Assembly (NCBI RefSeq): GCF_041381155.1
Contig: NC_091135.1
Location: forward strand, 64,693,067-64,757,066
Origin: Argopecten irradians
Taxonomy: Eukaryota > Mollusca > Bivalvia > Pectinida > Pectinidae
Length of the DNA: 64,000 nt
Direction of reading: 5' to 3'
A program made the position numbers and the translations under genes. The notes under the pieces are model-generated. The model ran no database searches, had not been told where the DNA came from, and saw only the letters and a list, made by a program, of their open reading frames with translations. Shown piece after piece: positions 51,901-61,849 of this stretch (positions within the stretch are counted from its first letter, which is position 1; each line of letters begins with the position of its first letter).

Positions 51901-52847
51901 GACCTACAGTTGAGCGCTCCCTGTAAGAAAAGTTCAGTATTCTATCCACTGGCCCACACACATCATATTCTATAACAGTGATAACAGTGTTGGGTTTTTT
52001 TCTTCTTCTTCGTCTTCTTCTTCTTCTTCTTCGTCTTCTTCTTCTTCTTTTTTTTCTTCGGCATGCTTCGGTAATAGAGTTTGTATAAATTTTGGATCTG
52101 ACCCCCGGGGGGCAGGAGGAGCGGGGCCCAATAGGGGAAATAGAAGTAAATCCTTTAAATCGCTACTTGTCCTAGAGTTATGCATGATTGGAACCAAATT
52201 TGGCCAGAAACATCCTTGGAGGAAGGGGAACAGAGTTTGTATAAATTTTGGCTCTGACCCCCGGGGGCAGGAGGAGCGGGGCCCATTTGGGGAAATAGAC
52301 CTAATCTTAATCATATGTTATATCATGATGTCCTAAAACCCGGGTATCTGTGTACAAAAAATAATGCTTATCGGTCATAGCCACCACAGGGCCCAAATTG
52401 ATACTCCTCATTTGGTTCGATGATTCTTTGTTGCATTGGTTATTGGAAATGGTGATAGTTTGACGCATGCTTTTTTAAAATTCACACAACAAAATATTTG
52501 GTGTAGCCGGTTTTCACTAAGGTACACCCTGCGAACATATGGAAAAATATTATTAATGAAATCATCATCTATGATATATAATCACAAATATATATAGCTC
52601 GACAAGGTTACGAGCCATTTGATTTAAACATTTCTCCATTAGCTATCTTCGATGTTTACACGTGAATTTCCTTACTTCAGGTTGTGAATATGCTGGAAAG
52701 TGCTACAAAAACGAAGAGCATTTTTCGGACGACAGTGGGTCATGTTACTGTAGTAATGGAGAATTGATGTGTGTTGGTGTACCAGTCACACATGTACATA
52801 CAACAAGGGGTGGCCGCAGTACCCGTCCGCCAATCACAATGCAGTAA
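48867..52847 (+). CDS. Secreted cysteine-rich protein with four SVWC-like repeats
   Basis: Coding exons 48867-48933, 49229-49342, 49849-49968, 50207-50320 and 52681-52847 give 193 residues. The first encodes a signal peptide (MEWYPLLPFVTIFLFVYTTE). Each later exon holds one repeat of the form C-x2-GK-x..C-x2-5-C, for example CEHDGKYYTDGETVTDGC, CLFNGKCLRNRQTVNAEEC, CPWKGECMKNRRTWMEGC and CEYAGKCYKNEEHF. All internal introns are phase 1, so repeat exons are symmetric and can be duplicated or skipped without shifting the frame. The pattern resembles single von Willebrand C-type secreted proteins common in molluscs and arthropods. An extracellular role (matrix, adhesion or immunity) is inferred only. 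An alternative terminal exon at 50448 would give 160 residues. Confidence 0.82.
49229..49342 (+). CDS. Cysteine-rich gene: repeat 1
   Basis: Acceptor GTGTACAG, donor GTTAGT. Encodes PPMCEHDGKYYTDGETV then DGCVTAMCYRGRKW. Three cysteines; 114 nt, phase 1-1. Confidence 0.82.
49849..49968 (+). CDS. Cysteine-rich gene: repeat 2
   Basis: Acceptor ATCTCCAG, donor GTAACA. Cys pattern C-x5-C-x11-C-x5-C. 120 nt, phase 1-1. Confidence 0.82.
50207..50320 (+). CDS. Cysteine-rich gene: repeat 3
   Basis: The acceptor TTTTGATAG keeps the frame; an upstream AG at 50170-50171 would hit an in-frame TGA. Donor GTAATA. Cys pattern C-x5-C-x10-C-x4-C. Basic C-terminus (VKKNKAKVEIAKKG). Confidence 0.8.
50448..50515 (+). 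CDS. Cysteine-rich gene: alternative last exon (short isoform)
   Basis: Acceptor CATGATTTAG at 50438-50447, then in phase EECWEKKSCCKSCRERTKSK and a stop at 50513-50515. The CC-x2-C ending is typical of the close of VWC-type domains. A polyadenylation-like ATTAAA follows at 50557. It would compete with the exon at 52681. Confidence 0.6.
50557..50562 (+). terminator. Putative polyadenylation signal ATTAAA
   Basis: ATTAAA about 42 nt after the alternative stop codon, consistent with 3' end formation of the short isoform. Short motif, position-based support only. Confidence 0.4.
50925..51560 (-). pseudogene. Tc1/mariner transposase remnant
   Basis: Minus-strand translation in more than one frame shows MVDNAGPHRS (the second catalytic Asp region) at about 51285-51315 and RPPKSPNLNPIEHLWDHLGR at about 51175-51235 (the SPDLNPIE block with the third catalytic acidic residue). 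An N-terminal VWMERR and TFGCGSVIV lie near 51450-51530. Stops and frame changes break it. The N-terminal DNA-binding part and the ends were not identified. Sits in the last intron of the cysteine-rich gene. Confidence 0.78.
51561..51798 (-). pseudogene. LINE ORF2 C-terminal fragment
   Basis: Minus-strand frame with CHMCRTEHENFTHLFFNC, the same C-x2-C...HLFxxC knuckle as at 1-250. A 79-codon fragment without an RT core. Adjacent to the Tc1 remnant. Confidence 0.7.
51994..52058. repeat. (TTC)n microsatellite
   Basis: Imperfect TTC/GTC tract. It explains the Glu/Asp-rich tail of a spurious minus-strand frame here. Confidence 0.9.
52075..52305 (-). mobile_element. Helentron 157-bp repeat fragment, about 1.5 copies
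   Basis: GTTTGTATAAATTTTGG..TCTGACCCCCGGGGG..CAGGAGG recurs at 52080 and 52231, and the unit is the complement of the 26.3-27.7 kb repeat. No element ends were seen. Intronic. Confidence 0.85.
52681..52847 (+). CDS. Cysteine-rich gene: repeat 4 and C-terminal tail
   Basis: A strong acceptor (CTTACTTCAG) after a 2.36-kb intron. Encodes CEYAGKCYKNEEHFSDDSGS then CYCSNGELMC, and a Thr/Arg/Pro tail to TAA at 52845. Phase 1 in. Confidence 0.8.
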
Positions 52848-54764
52848 CCATGGTCACAGCTTAGTCACTATGGTAACCACTAATTGACCTAATTGTTACA
52901 GAAACATTGAAAACAGAGATTACCTTTCAAATGATTACAACTTTGCGGAGAGAAATTTTAATATCAAAAAATATTATTTTCAATCTTAGCCATTAAATTA
53001 ATGATAGAGTTTAACGTTTGTTTATTTGAATTCGTGCTTACATAGTTTCTAGACAAAACAACATTTTTTGTGAACAATGCATTATAAAAACACTGATATA
53101 CATTTGATTTGGTTTTATCTTCATGTTAAAATCTAAGTACTGAAAGTACTGAGAGCTTAAGGCTAGTGAAGAAAGTTAATTTGCAGGTATTCAGACGAGT
53201 AGACATAAAAAACAAGTATTAGCTTCCTAAAAAGCTAAGAAGGCTACCATACAGTATTATTTATTAGGAAGCAATGATAGGAAAGCTTGATGAATTGTTC
53301 TTTTCACAGTTAGCTGCCATAGTTCTTATAATAATTCATTTTTGAAGAATGATAATTCAAATGCTTTCACATTCAATGTAAAAGATTATCAACTTCATGA
53401 TATTCATGAAAGAGCTACTAGGCTACCTTTCCGAAACAAAAAAAATAAAAGTCTTTTTATAACAATTATAACATAATAAATTGAAGTTTTGCCGTGTGGG
53501 CTAGAAATTGTCAACTAACGCAGCGTAACTATGACGACGCTAGGAGCATAATACGACCTGCGTTATGAAAGTTAGCGTTTTATTTATTTCAATTAAGTTG
53601 TTCAGAAAGTGTAGTGGGCCTTTTCCTTATGCTAACAAATTTTCCGTCAAATATACACTATACTGATATACATTTACATGTACTTGGACAAGTTGGTGAA
53701 ATACATAGTATACCATAGAAACAAGCATTTAACGTTTCGGTTAAAACTGTACTTTACTTTAGCGCATACAGTTCTTCCACAAATATCCCCAAAGTAAAGC
53801 CTAATTTTTGTTTCAGCATCTCCCATGTACGGACAGTTTTTACAAGTAGGTCATGATCATCTAGCGTACAGTACTAGTTAGGCTATACATAGATGCTCCA
53901 CGCGCTCCCGTCAATGTTTCTATTCACTACGTGTAGCGACGCCTTGTGTGATTTCTAAGAATAATGTCCGACAACCAGAAAAAAACATTCAGACTTTTCT
54001 GGGTTTATCTAATGATAATTTGTTTGCATTAATTTCCCCACTGGTACCCCTTACACACATGAAATCTTCAACAACAAGTAACTAATCAACACACGTAAAT
54101 AGTTTTTGCCAGCCAATCAAAGTGAACAGACTATTTATAACCATGTGAAATCCCAACAACATGGCAGGCAAAGCAACCGATTATAATCTGGAATGGTAGC
54201 AATAATGAAAATCACTGGAACATACAACTTAAAAAATGTGTTCCTATCCAAATAATCTCCCTAGAGAGAAGTAAAAGTGTAATTAACAAAATTTGATTAT
54301 TGATCTTGAGGACAAGGTCATGGAGACATAGAGCTAAAAGCTGTTTGCTAGAAAATGACAAGGGAAACAAGCTAACTTTTCCTTAAGACTCAATTAAAGA
54401 ACTGACACGTGTACATGTATATTCCTATATGGTGTATGATAACAGATAATGATATTGCTTTTCACAAGTTTCATGGCTTTTATCTTAAATGTTGTTTACA
54501 GATAGCATTGATAAGGAACTATATGCAATATCTAAAATTTACATGTAAAACTTTCTGGATGAGCTCAGTGGTATAGATCAACTACAGAAGGAAAGGCAGA
54601 TACTAAAAAAGTTATCAAGACAAGAAATTGAATGCAAGTAATAACAAAAGGATCATGGGTCGTAATGATCATCTGACTATTGGAACAACACAACATTTAA
54701 AATAAATAGTAATTGCAAATAATTAAGACAATAAAAAGAACTCTTTAGTTTGATTATTCTACCT
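52848..54764. other. Intergenic, nothing recognised
   Basis: 3' flank of the cysteine-rich gene and AT-rich sequence. No gene, RNA or clear repeat was seen, and no consensus polyadenylation signal could be assigned with confidence. Confidence 0.45.
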
Positions 54765-55195
54765 TGAATGAAGGTCAAGGTCATTCATTTGAACAAACGT
54801 GGTAGCCCTTCATCCCAGCATGTCACAAACCCAATATCAGGTCTGTAGGCCTCTTAGTTATTCACAACAAGTCGTTTTAAATATTTATGCCTACTTGACT
54901 CGTGTGACCTAAAATGGCAGTCAAGGTCATTGAACGTTGTAACCCTTCATCCTAGCATGTCACAGGCCCAATATCAGTTCTCTGGGCTTCTTAGTTATTC
55001 GCAAGATGTTATAAAAATATTTTAGACTATTTGACCCCTGTGACCTTAAATGGCGGCCAAGGTCATTCATTTGAATAACCTGTTAGCCCTTCATTCCAGC
55101 ATGTCACAAGCCCAATGTCAATTCTCTAGGCCTCTTAGTTATTCCCAAAAAGTTGTTTAAAGCTATAAATTTTTGACCCCTGTGACACTGGCAGT
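54765..55195. repeat. ~150-bp tandem repeat, three copies (GTGACCT...AAGGTCATTCATTTGAA)
   Basis: Markers AAGGTCATTCATTTGAA, AGCCCTTCATCCCAGCATGTCAC, CTTAGTTATTC and TTGACCCCTGTGACC recur at about 54770, 54920 and 55060, with moderate divergence. The size and style match other bivalve Helentron internal repeats, but no termini were seen. Confidence 0.8.
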
Positions 55196-57270
55196 CACAA
55201 GCAAAATTGTTGCAATTTTTATTTCCCATGATCGGAGAACTAATCATGAATGGCGCACATGTTTACTTTCACTATCGGTATGCTGTATATGATAACACCA
55301 GAGGCTATCCGAATGAAGACTACGTCACTCTTTTGTACTTCCTGTTGCGCATATGTGCGGTAAAACAACATTCTGGGCTCTGTCAGCTTGTTACATTACT
55401 ATTGTATGATGTTACCGATTGATATTAAATTGATTATCCAATACCATTTGCAGTATTGAAGAATAAATTTCTCACATATCATTATGATTACATTGAAATT
55501 TGCTCCATCTGAAGATCGCCCCAAACAACATCAGTAAATTGTACCACTAACTCACGAAGTTGATACATTCACATAGGAATACGTGCCGAGTACCTAGGTA
55601 CGGATCGGATACTTAAATTCAGGTACCCGAGGACAAAAATTAGCACCCATACCAGCCCTACTTATACATACTGAAATCCTGCCAATTCCTTTATTCAGTG
55701 TTACCTAGACCAGAAGTTCATCCTATGCAAATGACTGGCGAGAATTTACATTGTAGGTCATCGATCGCTATTATTCATGCAAATTATTCTCACTATTTTC
55801 CATTAATAGAAAACGATATTACAGTTTTGGACACATTTTTGAAACTACATGTATAACATTTAAGGAAATACCACAGATTTTTTCATGCAATCATAATTAA
55901 CACTATGACAGCATATTTGCTTAAGAAAGCGGATTTTTTTAGACCGGAGTTGTAGTACTTTTTCACGCTAGGTGGTGTCGTAGTCGAAAGGGAATTTCCG
56001 GTTTTAGAGGTAATCACAATACGCTGTAAGGCTTATAGCCTTAAGCGTAAAAACTTTCTCAAAATGAGATAAAAAGAAATAGAAAGTAGACATATAAAAA
56101 TATGGGAAACTGCCTCTAATGTAAATAAAAAACCACGAACTGCCTTCTTATCCTTTACTCTGGGAGATGATCTACCAAACTACAGCTAATACACTGAATT
56201 CATATTTTGGGACGCATTGGATTCTGTATGTATTACATTAAAAGTAAATATTTAAATTACTAAAATAGTCGTCGAAATTTTAATTTTTAAAACTGAATGT
56301 CGATCATTCCTAATATATTTTTCATTAGTATGTTTGTTTACTCCGTCTTTTACCATTACTTACGTAAAGGATAACATCTGACGATTTCTTGAACGACCAA
56401 TCAGCAGCATGGATAACACGTGCATGGCAATGTGAGGCATAATCTCAATGTTCATTTTTTTACGTCATACACATAAAATACTCACGTGGAGGAGACTGAT
56501 GTCCCGCATTCTGTCTAGGTCAAGGTCATTTTCTTTCGCATGAAACACCCAGAGCAAATAGGCACGTGGGTGGCACTGATGTTTATTGTAGATGCAATAA
56601 CCATATTCACTTGTTTTAAAAATCAGCCATCACGTTGATGAGACCCATTTCCAAGTTAACAAACAACTAATGGAGAGAATCTCGCTTTAGACCAAATCCA
56701 TATCCTTTCGTAACACGGAATAAATCGAACATGCACTTAAAAGATGAGAAGAGTTTAAATGATGTTAGCTCTTGTATTTATTTACCTATTGTCTTCCAAT
56801 TGAGTATTTGTTTTGTGTTCAATACACTATTGACCAGACATTCAATGATTGAAGCCCTATGATCCCGCCCATTGTTGGTATTGGGTTAGATAAGCGAATC
56901 GATAGGCAAATGTGTCTATCTTAAGTGCACAATGGTATTTAAAAAATTATGTTTAATAGAAGTGGTTGAACTATCTTCTATCAAACAGTAAGTTTGTTTT
57001 TTATCGTTAAAACATTTTGTATATCTCTTATTCACTATACGTAAATTACAAAGACTTTCTATGAGTTGGTAGAAAACATCAACAAGAATATTGAAATATT
57101 ACGAATTATCATTAAACATATCGATATTACATGTATTTCCCTTTGCAATTATTCAACCACAGATGAATAATACAGGTGTAATTATATCATAACGCTTTTC
57201 AACTGATATCATAGTCCTAAGATATGAAAGCACAAATGAGACAATCTAAATAGCATTGTTGGTCTGTTGA
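55196..57270. other. Intergenic, nothing recognised
   Basis: AT-rich. Small frames such as 55207-55422 lack any domain. A palindrome-rich patch near 55580-55640 (GAGTACCTAGGTACGGATCGG) is probably a repeat fragment. Confidence 0.45.
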
Positions 57271-57274
57271 TTGG

Positions 57275-57455
57275 GCCCAATGCGGTCACATTATACTGAC
57301 AACGGACGAACCAGTCGTCCCACTCCTTTAATCCTGAACGTTAAGCAGGAGTGGAAACTACCACTTTTATGGACTATATGGTGTCTCGACCAGAGGACGG
57401 ACCCTGGAACCTTCATCACAGGGGCGAGCGCTCAACTCAAAGCCTGCGGTGTTCA
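57275..57455. mobile_element. Dispersed SINE-like repeat, copy 1
   Basis: ATACTGACAACGGACGAACCAGTCGTC..CACTCC and ACTACCACTTTTATGGACTA..GGTGTCTCG recur at 61318-61450. The later GGACGGACCCTGGAACCT is B-box-like. Copies are clearly homologous and about 80% alike by eye. SINE type is inferred. Confidence 0.6.
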
Positions 57456-57584
57456 GGGGGACATTAGGAAAGTAAAAAACAAATTGTCATAACAAGCACG
57501 AACGCATCTTTCGCTTTGTGCAATTGCCTTTGTGTTTTCAATATTATTTTATTGTCTTAATAAGTTTTTGATCTGTTATTCAGC

Positions 57585-58395
57585 TTACATGGGTCTGTGA
57601 TGTGGACAGGGATATCTCAACCCGAGAGAAAGATTTTGGCCGGTCAACCCGAGGCTTGCCGACGGTTGAGGGCCAAAATCTTTCACGAGGGTTGAGATAT
57701 CCCTGTCCACTTCACAGACCCATGTTTGATTCTTTTTCTCCCATACTTAGTAGAAAAAAATGATGAAATTCCACTTGGTTTCCAGCTTTTTCATCGCGCC
57801 ATGATCGCAGGAACGTCGTTATGCGTCAAAATTGATGACGTCATCTACAATGCGCGCCGCAGTTACGCCGCATGTATTGATGACGTCACGTTATTGTCTA
57901 GCGCGTGTGAGCTGTCTTACACCCCCCTGTGTAAGATAGAGATTTCGCCCATAATCACAGGGATATCCCGTGGTTGCAAGGGAAAAGATTGATAGAATCT
58001 TACATGGGTCTGTCAAGTGGACAGGGATATCTCAACCCGAGTGAAAGATTTTGGCCGGTCAACCCGAGGCTTGCCTAGGGTTGACGGCCAAAATCTTTCA
58101 CGAGGGTTGAGATATCCCTGTCCACTTCACAAACCCATGTTTGATTCTTTTTCTCCCATACTTAGTAGAAAATATGATGAAATTCCACCTGGTTTCCAGC
58201 TTTTTCATCGTGCCATTATCGCAGGAACGTCGTTATGCGTCAAAATTGATGACGTCATCTACAATGTTACGCCGCATGTATTGATGACGTCATGTTATTG
58301 TCTAGCGCGTGTGAGCTGCTTACACCCCCCTGTGTAAGATAGAGATATCTTTTCCCTAGCAACCGCGGGATATCCCTGTGAAGTATGGGAGAATA
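57585..58395. mobile_element. Two tandem foldback elements
   Basis: Units at about 57585-57995 and 57996-58395. Each starts TTACATGGGTCTGT.., then GGACAGGGATATCTCAACCC. After a short loop comes the complement GGGTTGAGATATCCCTGTCC, a ~40-bp-arm hairpin. Next is an AT-to-GC tail with TTTGATTCTTTTTCTCCCAT and CATCGCGCCAT..CGTCGTTATGCGTCAAAA, ending with GCGGGATATCCCTGTGAAG. A third partial copy is at 17285, and a tip fragment seeds the 40-bp array at 47728. Confidence 0.82.
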
Positions 58396-58553
58396 TCCGT
58401 TCCGAAAACATGTTATTTTATTTCTAAAACATTTTCCACGTGATGTTAAAGGTTGTTTTGCTAATTGTGTATATCAATTTTGAATGGTTACATCGAGAAT
58501 TTGTCCTTCACATTTAATGGCTAAGACCACAAGAGACTGACGTTATGGTATTA

Positions 58554-59275
58554 GTTACTGTAAACGTGGAAATGTTTGCGGGTGGTTATTTTCGCGATTT
58601 CCTTCTTCGCCATCTTATGATATTCGCGTAAAATATAAAAAAAAATTCGTTAGTTTCCTCCCTTGATTCCTGTTTGACCTTGAATTCTTGCGGTGTACAG
58701 CATAAATGTAAAATCTGAATATATATCATATCATACGTCAAATGTCCCTTTATTCTGACCAATTTGACCAGTGTTTTTAAACATACCTGTCGTGCAACGA
58801 CCCGTTAACAACTGGACGCTAGACAGGCTTTCGGTCTTCCGTTTTCAAATCGTATAAGATGTATGTTTGACGGGGAAGGTGTAATTATCAGTTTTTTTTT
58901 TTTTTTTTTTTTTTTTTAAAGTTGTCAAAGGTATTATCCGTATAATCTGTTTGTTTGCCAATACAAATCCTCGTAGATAGGCTGAGATAAAGTCTAGAAT
59001 ACAAAAAAAACACAATTGTTTTATAAATCGAAACAGTTACACGCCAAATTGATAAATCATTCTTTCAAAGATAAGATATGTTCGTATCTGTCATTAATTA
59101 AGTGATTGATTAAAAATGAGATAAATCGGAATGTGTGACTAATCCGCCGTCATGATTTAATTATATCACGAAGTTTACAAAATATTACGCGTGGGAGAAT
59201 TTTCGCGGTCGAGCGACCTTCGCGTAATTAGCGTAAATTCCCCCTCACGTAAATTGGTTGTTTACTGTAAGTAAT
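58554..59275. mobile_element. Possible MITE bounded by TACTGTAAAC / GTTTACTGTAA
   Basis: TTACTGTAAACGTGGAAATG near 58554 and CACGTAAATTGGTTGTTTACTGTAAG near 59247 are roughly inverted. Both sides carry TTTCGCG/CGCGTAA motifs facing inward (58591-58631, 59187-59232). The interior is AT-rich with a T24 run at 58894-58917. The family is common-looking in mollusc DNA but not named here. Confidence 0.45.
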
Positions 59276-59659
59276 ATCGATAATATTAAAAGCACGTTTC
59301 GTAAGGTGTTTGTTTTATTACCAGCACTATTCCCACAGGTTGTATAACGCTTAAATTGTAAAGGTTGTAAATGTCGCCATCAGCTGATTCCCCTAGGGAT
59401 CATTCATGTGTACACATCCTATACAAACTCAGCTCCCATTGTTAACATTTGTGGACAATAGAGTATCATTGAAGCTTTGAACATGTCCATTAACTAAACA
59501 AAAAATTAACCAGTACATACAGACAAAGAACTGATTGAATTGGTGTCCAATGAAACACACCTATTTAACGTCAAAATTCTGTAGCTAGCATCCAATCGAA
59601 TGAAATACAGAAAAGGCAGTGACATTACTTTCCGAAGAAATACGCAGTTCGCGACAGAT

Positions 59660-60916
59660 ATGAATGTCTTTGCAGTGCTGCTTTCGATGTTGTGCATTTC
59701 TTATATAACTTGTAGTGTAACAAACAGTGAGACTGAACTGCTGGACCATATCTTCACTGGCTACAACCCACTCGCCAGACCAGTAATAAATGGTACCACT
59801 CCTGTCATCGTGGACGTGTCCATGTATCTAAATTCATTCGAAATTGCCGAAGAAAGTCAAGAACTGACCACGAGAGGGTGGTTTATATTCAAGTGGAAAA
59901 ACGAATTGTTGGCCTGGAACATGACTGAATACCCAGTGTCTAATCTGATTGTTAGCCCCTCGATGGTTTGGCTACCTTCTTTGACCATTTTCAACTCGAA
60001 TGATGACAGAAATGCTATAATCAGAAGCATTTCCGGTGTCAAGCTTTCACCGGACGGAACAATATCTTGGTCACCAGATGTATCGATGAAGACATCGTGT
60101 CCAATATCCGTTATGAAATACCCATTCGACAAACAGAACTGCGACATCAATGTCATAGCGTGGTTAAGACGATCTTCTGAACAAGAGTTCAGGTCGGTAT
60201 ACAATAAAATAAGTGTGGTGTCGGACGAATTAAACACGGAATGGGAATATCTCGGATCGTCCATTAAGGTTGAAACGATTATATACGCTGATTTATCTTC
60301 GGTTGAGTTTAATATTGAAGTGAAAAGACGTCCGTTTTATCAGATTGTTCACACTCTTATACCCATTGTACTATTATCCTACATGAACTGTTTCATTTTC
60401 ATCATTCCCATCAACTCCGGCGAGAACACCTCGTTTGGAGTAGCCATATTTCTGGCTTTTGCCGTTTTCATTGGCCCCGTAAAGGAGTCGCTGCCTGTGA
60501 CGTCTACTGAGACGTGTATTCTGACAGTGTATATGATCGCCCAGTTCTGTGTTGGAGGTTTGGAAACTTGTTTGTCTTGTATAACTCTACGTCTGGCCTC
60601 AAGGACAACACCAGTCAAAACAAATAGCTGGTGGAATACACTCATAAACATAACCTTTCGTCAAAAACAAGGTGGTTTAAAGGTTTCTCCTGAGCAGATA
60701 TCTTCGGACGCTCAGATTATTAAAGTGAAATCCTCGAAAGAGAGTGATGAAATCGGTGTAACGAAACCTCAAGGCATCAGTACTTCTGAACAACCACAAG
60801 GTGATGTCGACATTGATTGGGTAACATTGTCATCCAAGTTAAACACGGCGCTATTCTTTTTATGTATATTGGTAAAAACGGTGCTTCTTATGGTTTATCT
60901 GGTATCGACTGTTTAA
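59660..60916 (+). CDS. Cys-loop ligand-gated ion channel subunit (nAChR-like), intronless
   Basis: 418 residues from ATG 59660, which gives a good signal peptide (MNVFAVLLSMLCISYITCS). An in-frame ATG at 59600 would add 20 polar residues, so the inner start is preferred. Ordered features: loop D WFIFKWKNELLAW (~74-86), loop A WLPS (104-107), the Cys loop C147-x13-C161 with YPFDKQNC, pre-M1 RRPFYQIV, M1 (~227-250), M2 (~255-278) beginning SGEN and keeping L9' and E20', M3 (~285-310), a short acidic intracellular loop, and M4 (~393-416) at the very C-terminus. There is no vicinal Cys pair in loop C, so it is not an alpha-type subunit. Asp of loop A is Ser and M2 has Pro at 17'. Ligand and ion selectivity are uncertain. 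Bivalves have many intronless copies of this family. Confidence 0.93.
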   Translation: MNVFAVLLSMLCISYITCSVTNSETELLDHIFTGYNPLARPVINGTTPVIVDVSMYLNSFEIAEESQELTTRGWFIFKWKNELLAWNMTEYPVSNLIVSPSMVWLPSLTIFNSNDDRNAIIRSISGVKLSPDGTISWSPDVSMKTSCPISVMKYPFDKQNCDINVIAWLRRSSEQEFRSVYNKISVVSDELNTEWEYLGSSIKVETIIYADLSSVEFNIEVKRRPFYQIVHTLIPIVLLSYMNCFIFIIPINSGENTSFGVAIFLAFAVFIGPVKESLPVTSTETCILTVYMIAQFCVGGLETCLSCITLRLASRTTPVKTNSWWNTLINITFRQKQGGLKVSPEQISSDAQIIKVKSSKESDEIGVTKPQGISTSEQPQGDVDIDWVTLSSKLNTALFFLCILVKTVLLMVYLVSTV

Positions 60917-61011
60917 TGGTTGTTATGTGTCTATGTAATTACACATTTCCTTTTATACACTGTCTGTAAATGCAAATATTGATTATTTTCTTACTAAATG
61001 TTCGTGTATCA

Positions 61012-61017
61012 AATAAA
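61012..61017 (+). terminator. Polyadenylation signal AATAAA of the receptor gene
   Basis: AATAAA 96 nt after the stop codon, the first consensus signal downstream. Confidence 0.55.
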
Positions 61018-61309
61018 TTAAACATAAAAATGGACAATAAGCAAGAAAATCTGATGATGTTATAATTGTAGATCGCTGTTGTATCTTATTAATGATGAAA
61101 TAAATATGCATGTATTGCAAATCTAGATTAACGTCATTGTTATAATTCCAATTGTATATGGCTACTGAGTAAGGACGGCTTGTGAAATGAGAGATGTGTG
61201 TTTTGGTATGCTGTGGTATATTCGTGCCGTGTTTTCTTGTATAGTGGAACTTTTGTTGACATTTTTATAGTGCTATATCACTGAAGACATCAAGCAACAC
61301 ATCCCATCG
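61018..61309. other. Intergenic, nothing recognised
   Basis: AT-rich flank of the receptor gene. Confidence 0.4.
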
Positions 61310-61455
61310 GTCATTTTATACTGACAACGGACGAACCAGTCGTCACACTCTTAATACTGATCGCCACGAAATAGCAGAGACTATCACTTTTATAGACTAC
61401 GGTGTGTCTCGGCGAAGGAACAGAACCCAAAGTCTGCCTGACCGGGGCGAGTGCT
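61310..61455. mobile_element. Dispersed SINE-like repeat, copy 2
   Basis: Homologous to 57275-57455 (ATACTGACAACGGACGAACCAGTCGTCACACTC... GGTGTGTCTCG...). More diverged in the middle. Confidence 0.6.
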
Positions 61456-61644
61456 CAACCGGTTTAAAAGTAATATAGTGTCATGGGAGACGTAAGGAAG
61501 AGAAGAAAGGGAAAGGATAAGATCCTAAAGTTAGTCGCCTTTTACGATCATGCAATAGGGGCAGTAATTCTAACGCCTACCTACAGGACAGAAACTGTTG
61601 AACACAATCCGTTTATTATGATTTCACATTTTTAGAATAGAAGG

Positions 61645-61835
61645 ATCATCATGGATTTTGAAGAACGATTTCTCTTTTCAAACCTCTTCCAAACTCATCT
61701 TTATTAAATCCCTTTTAGTCAAATTTGATTTTAAAATATGCAGATCGTTAAGACCAGTAATGTTTTATAGAAATCACCTCTATTTTGCCCTATTGGGTCC
61801 CGCCCCTGCTGGCAAAGGGGTGACGTCCGAACCAA
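61645..61835 (+). mobile_element. Diverged Helentron-type repeat fragment
   Basis: TTTTATAGAAATCACCTCTATTTTGCCCTATTGGGTCCCGCCCCTGC matches, in parts, the CTCTATTTCCCCTATTGGGCCCCGCCCC block of the 26-kb 157-bp unit; the match weakens outward. Directly precedes the LINE coding remnant. Confidence 0.55.
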
Positions 61836-61849
61836 CATTTTACTCTGTT

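Noticed and set aside
52662..52847. Separate small gene starting at the ATG at 52662
   Set aside because: The in-frame sequence before 52681 lies upstream of a strong acceptor, and the exon joins in phase to the four earlier cysteine-rich exons.
59600..59659. Receptor start at the first ATG (59600)
   Set aside because: It would place 20 polar residues before the signal peptide; the ATG at 59660 begins directly with the hydrophobic leader.
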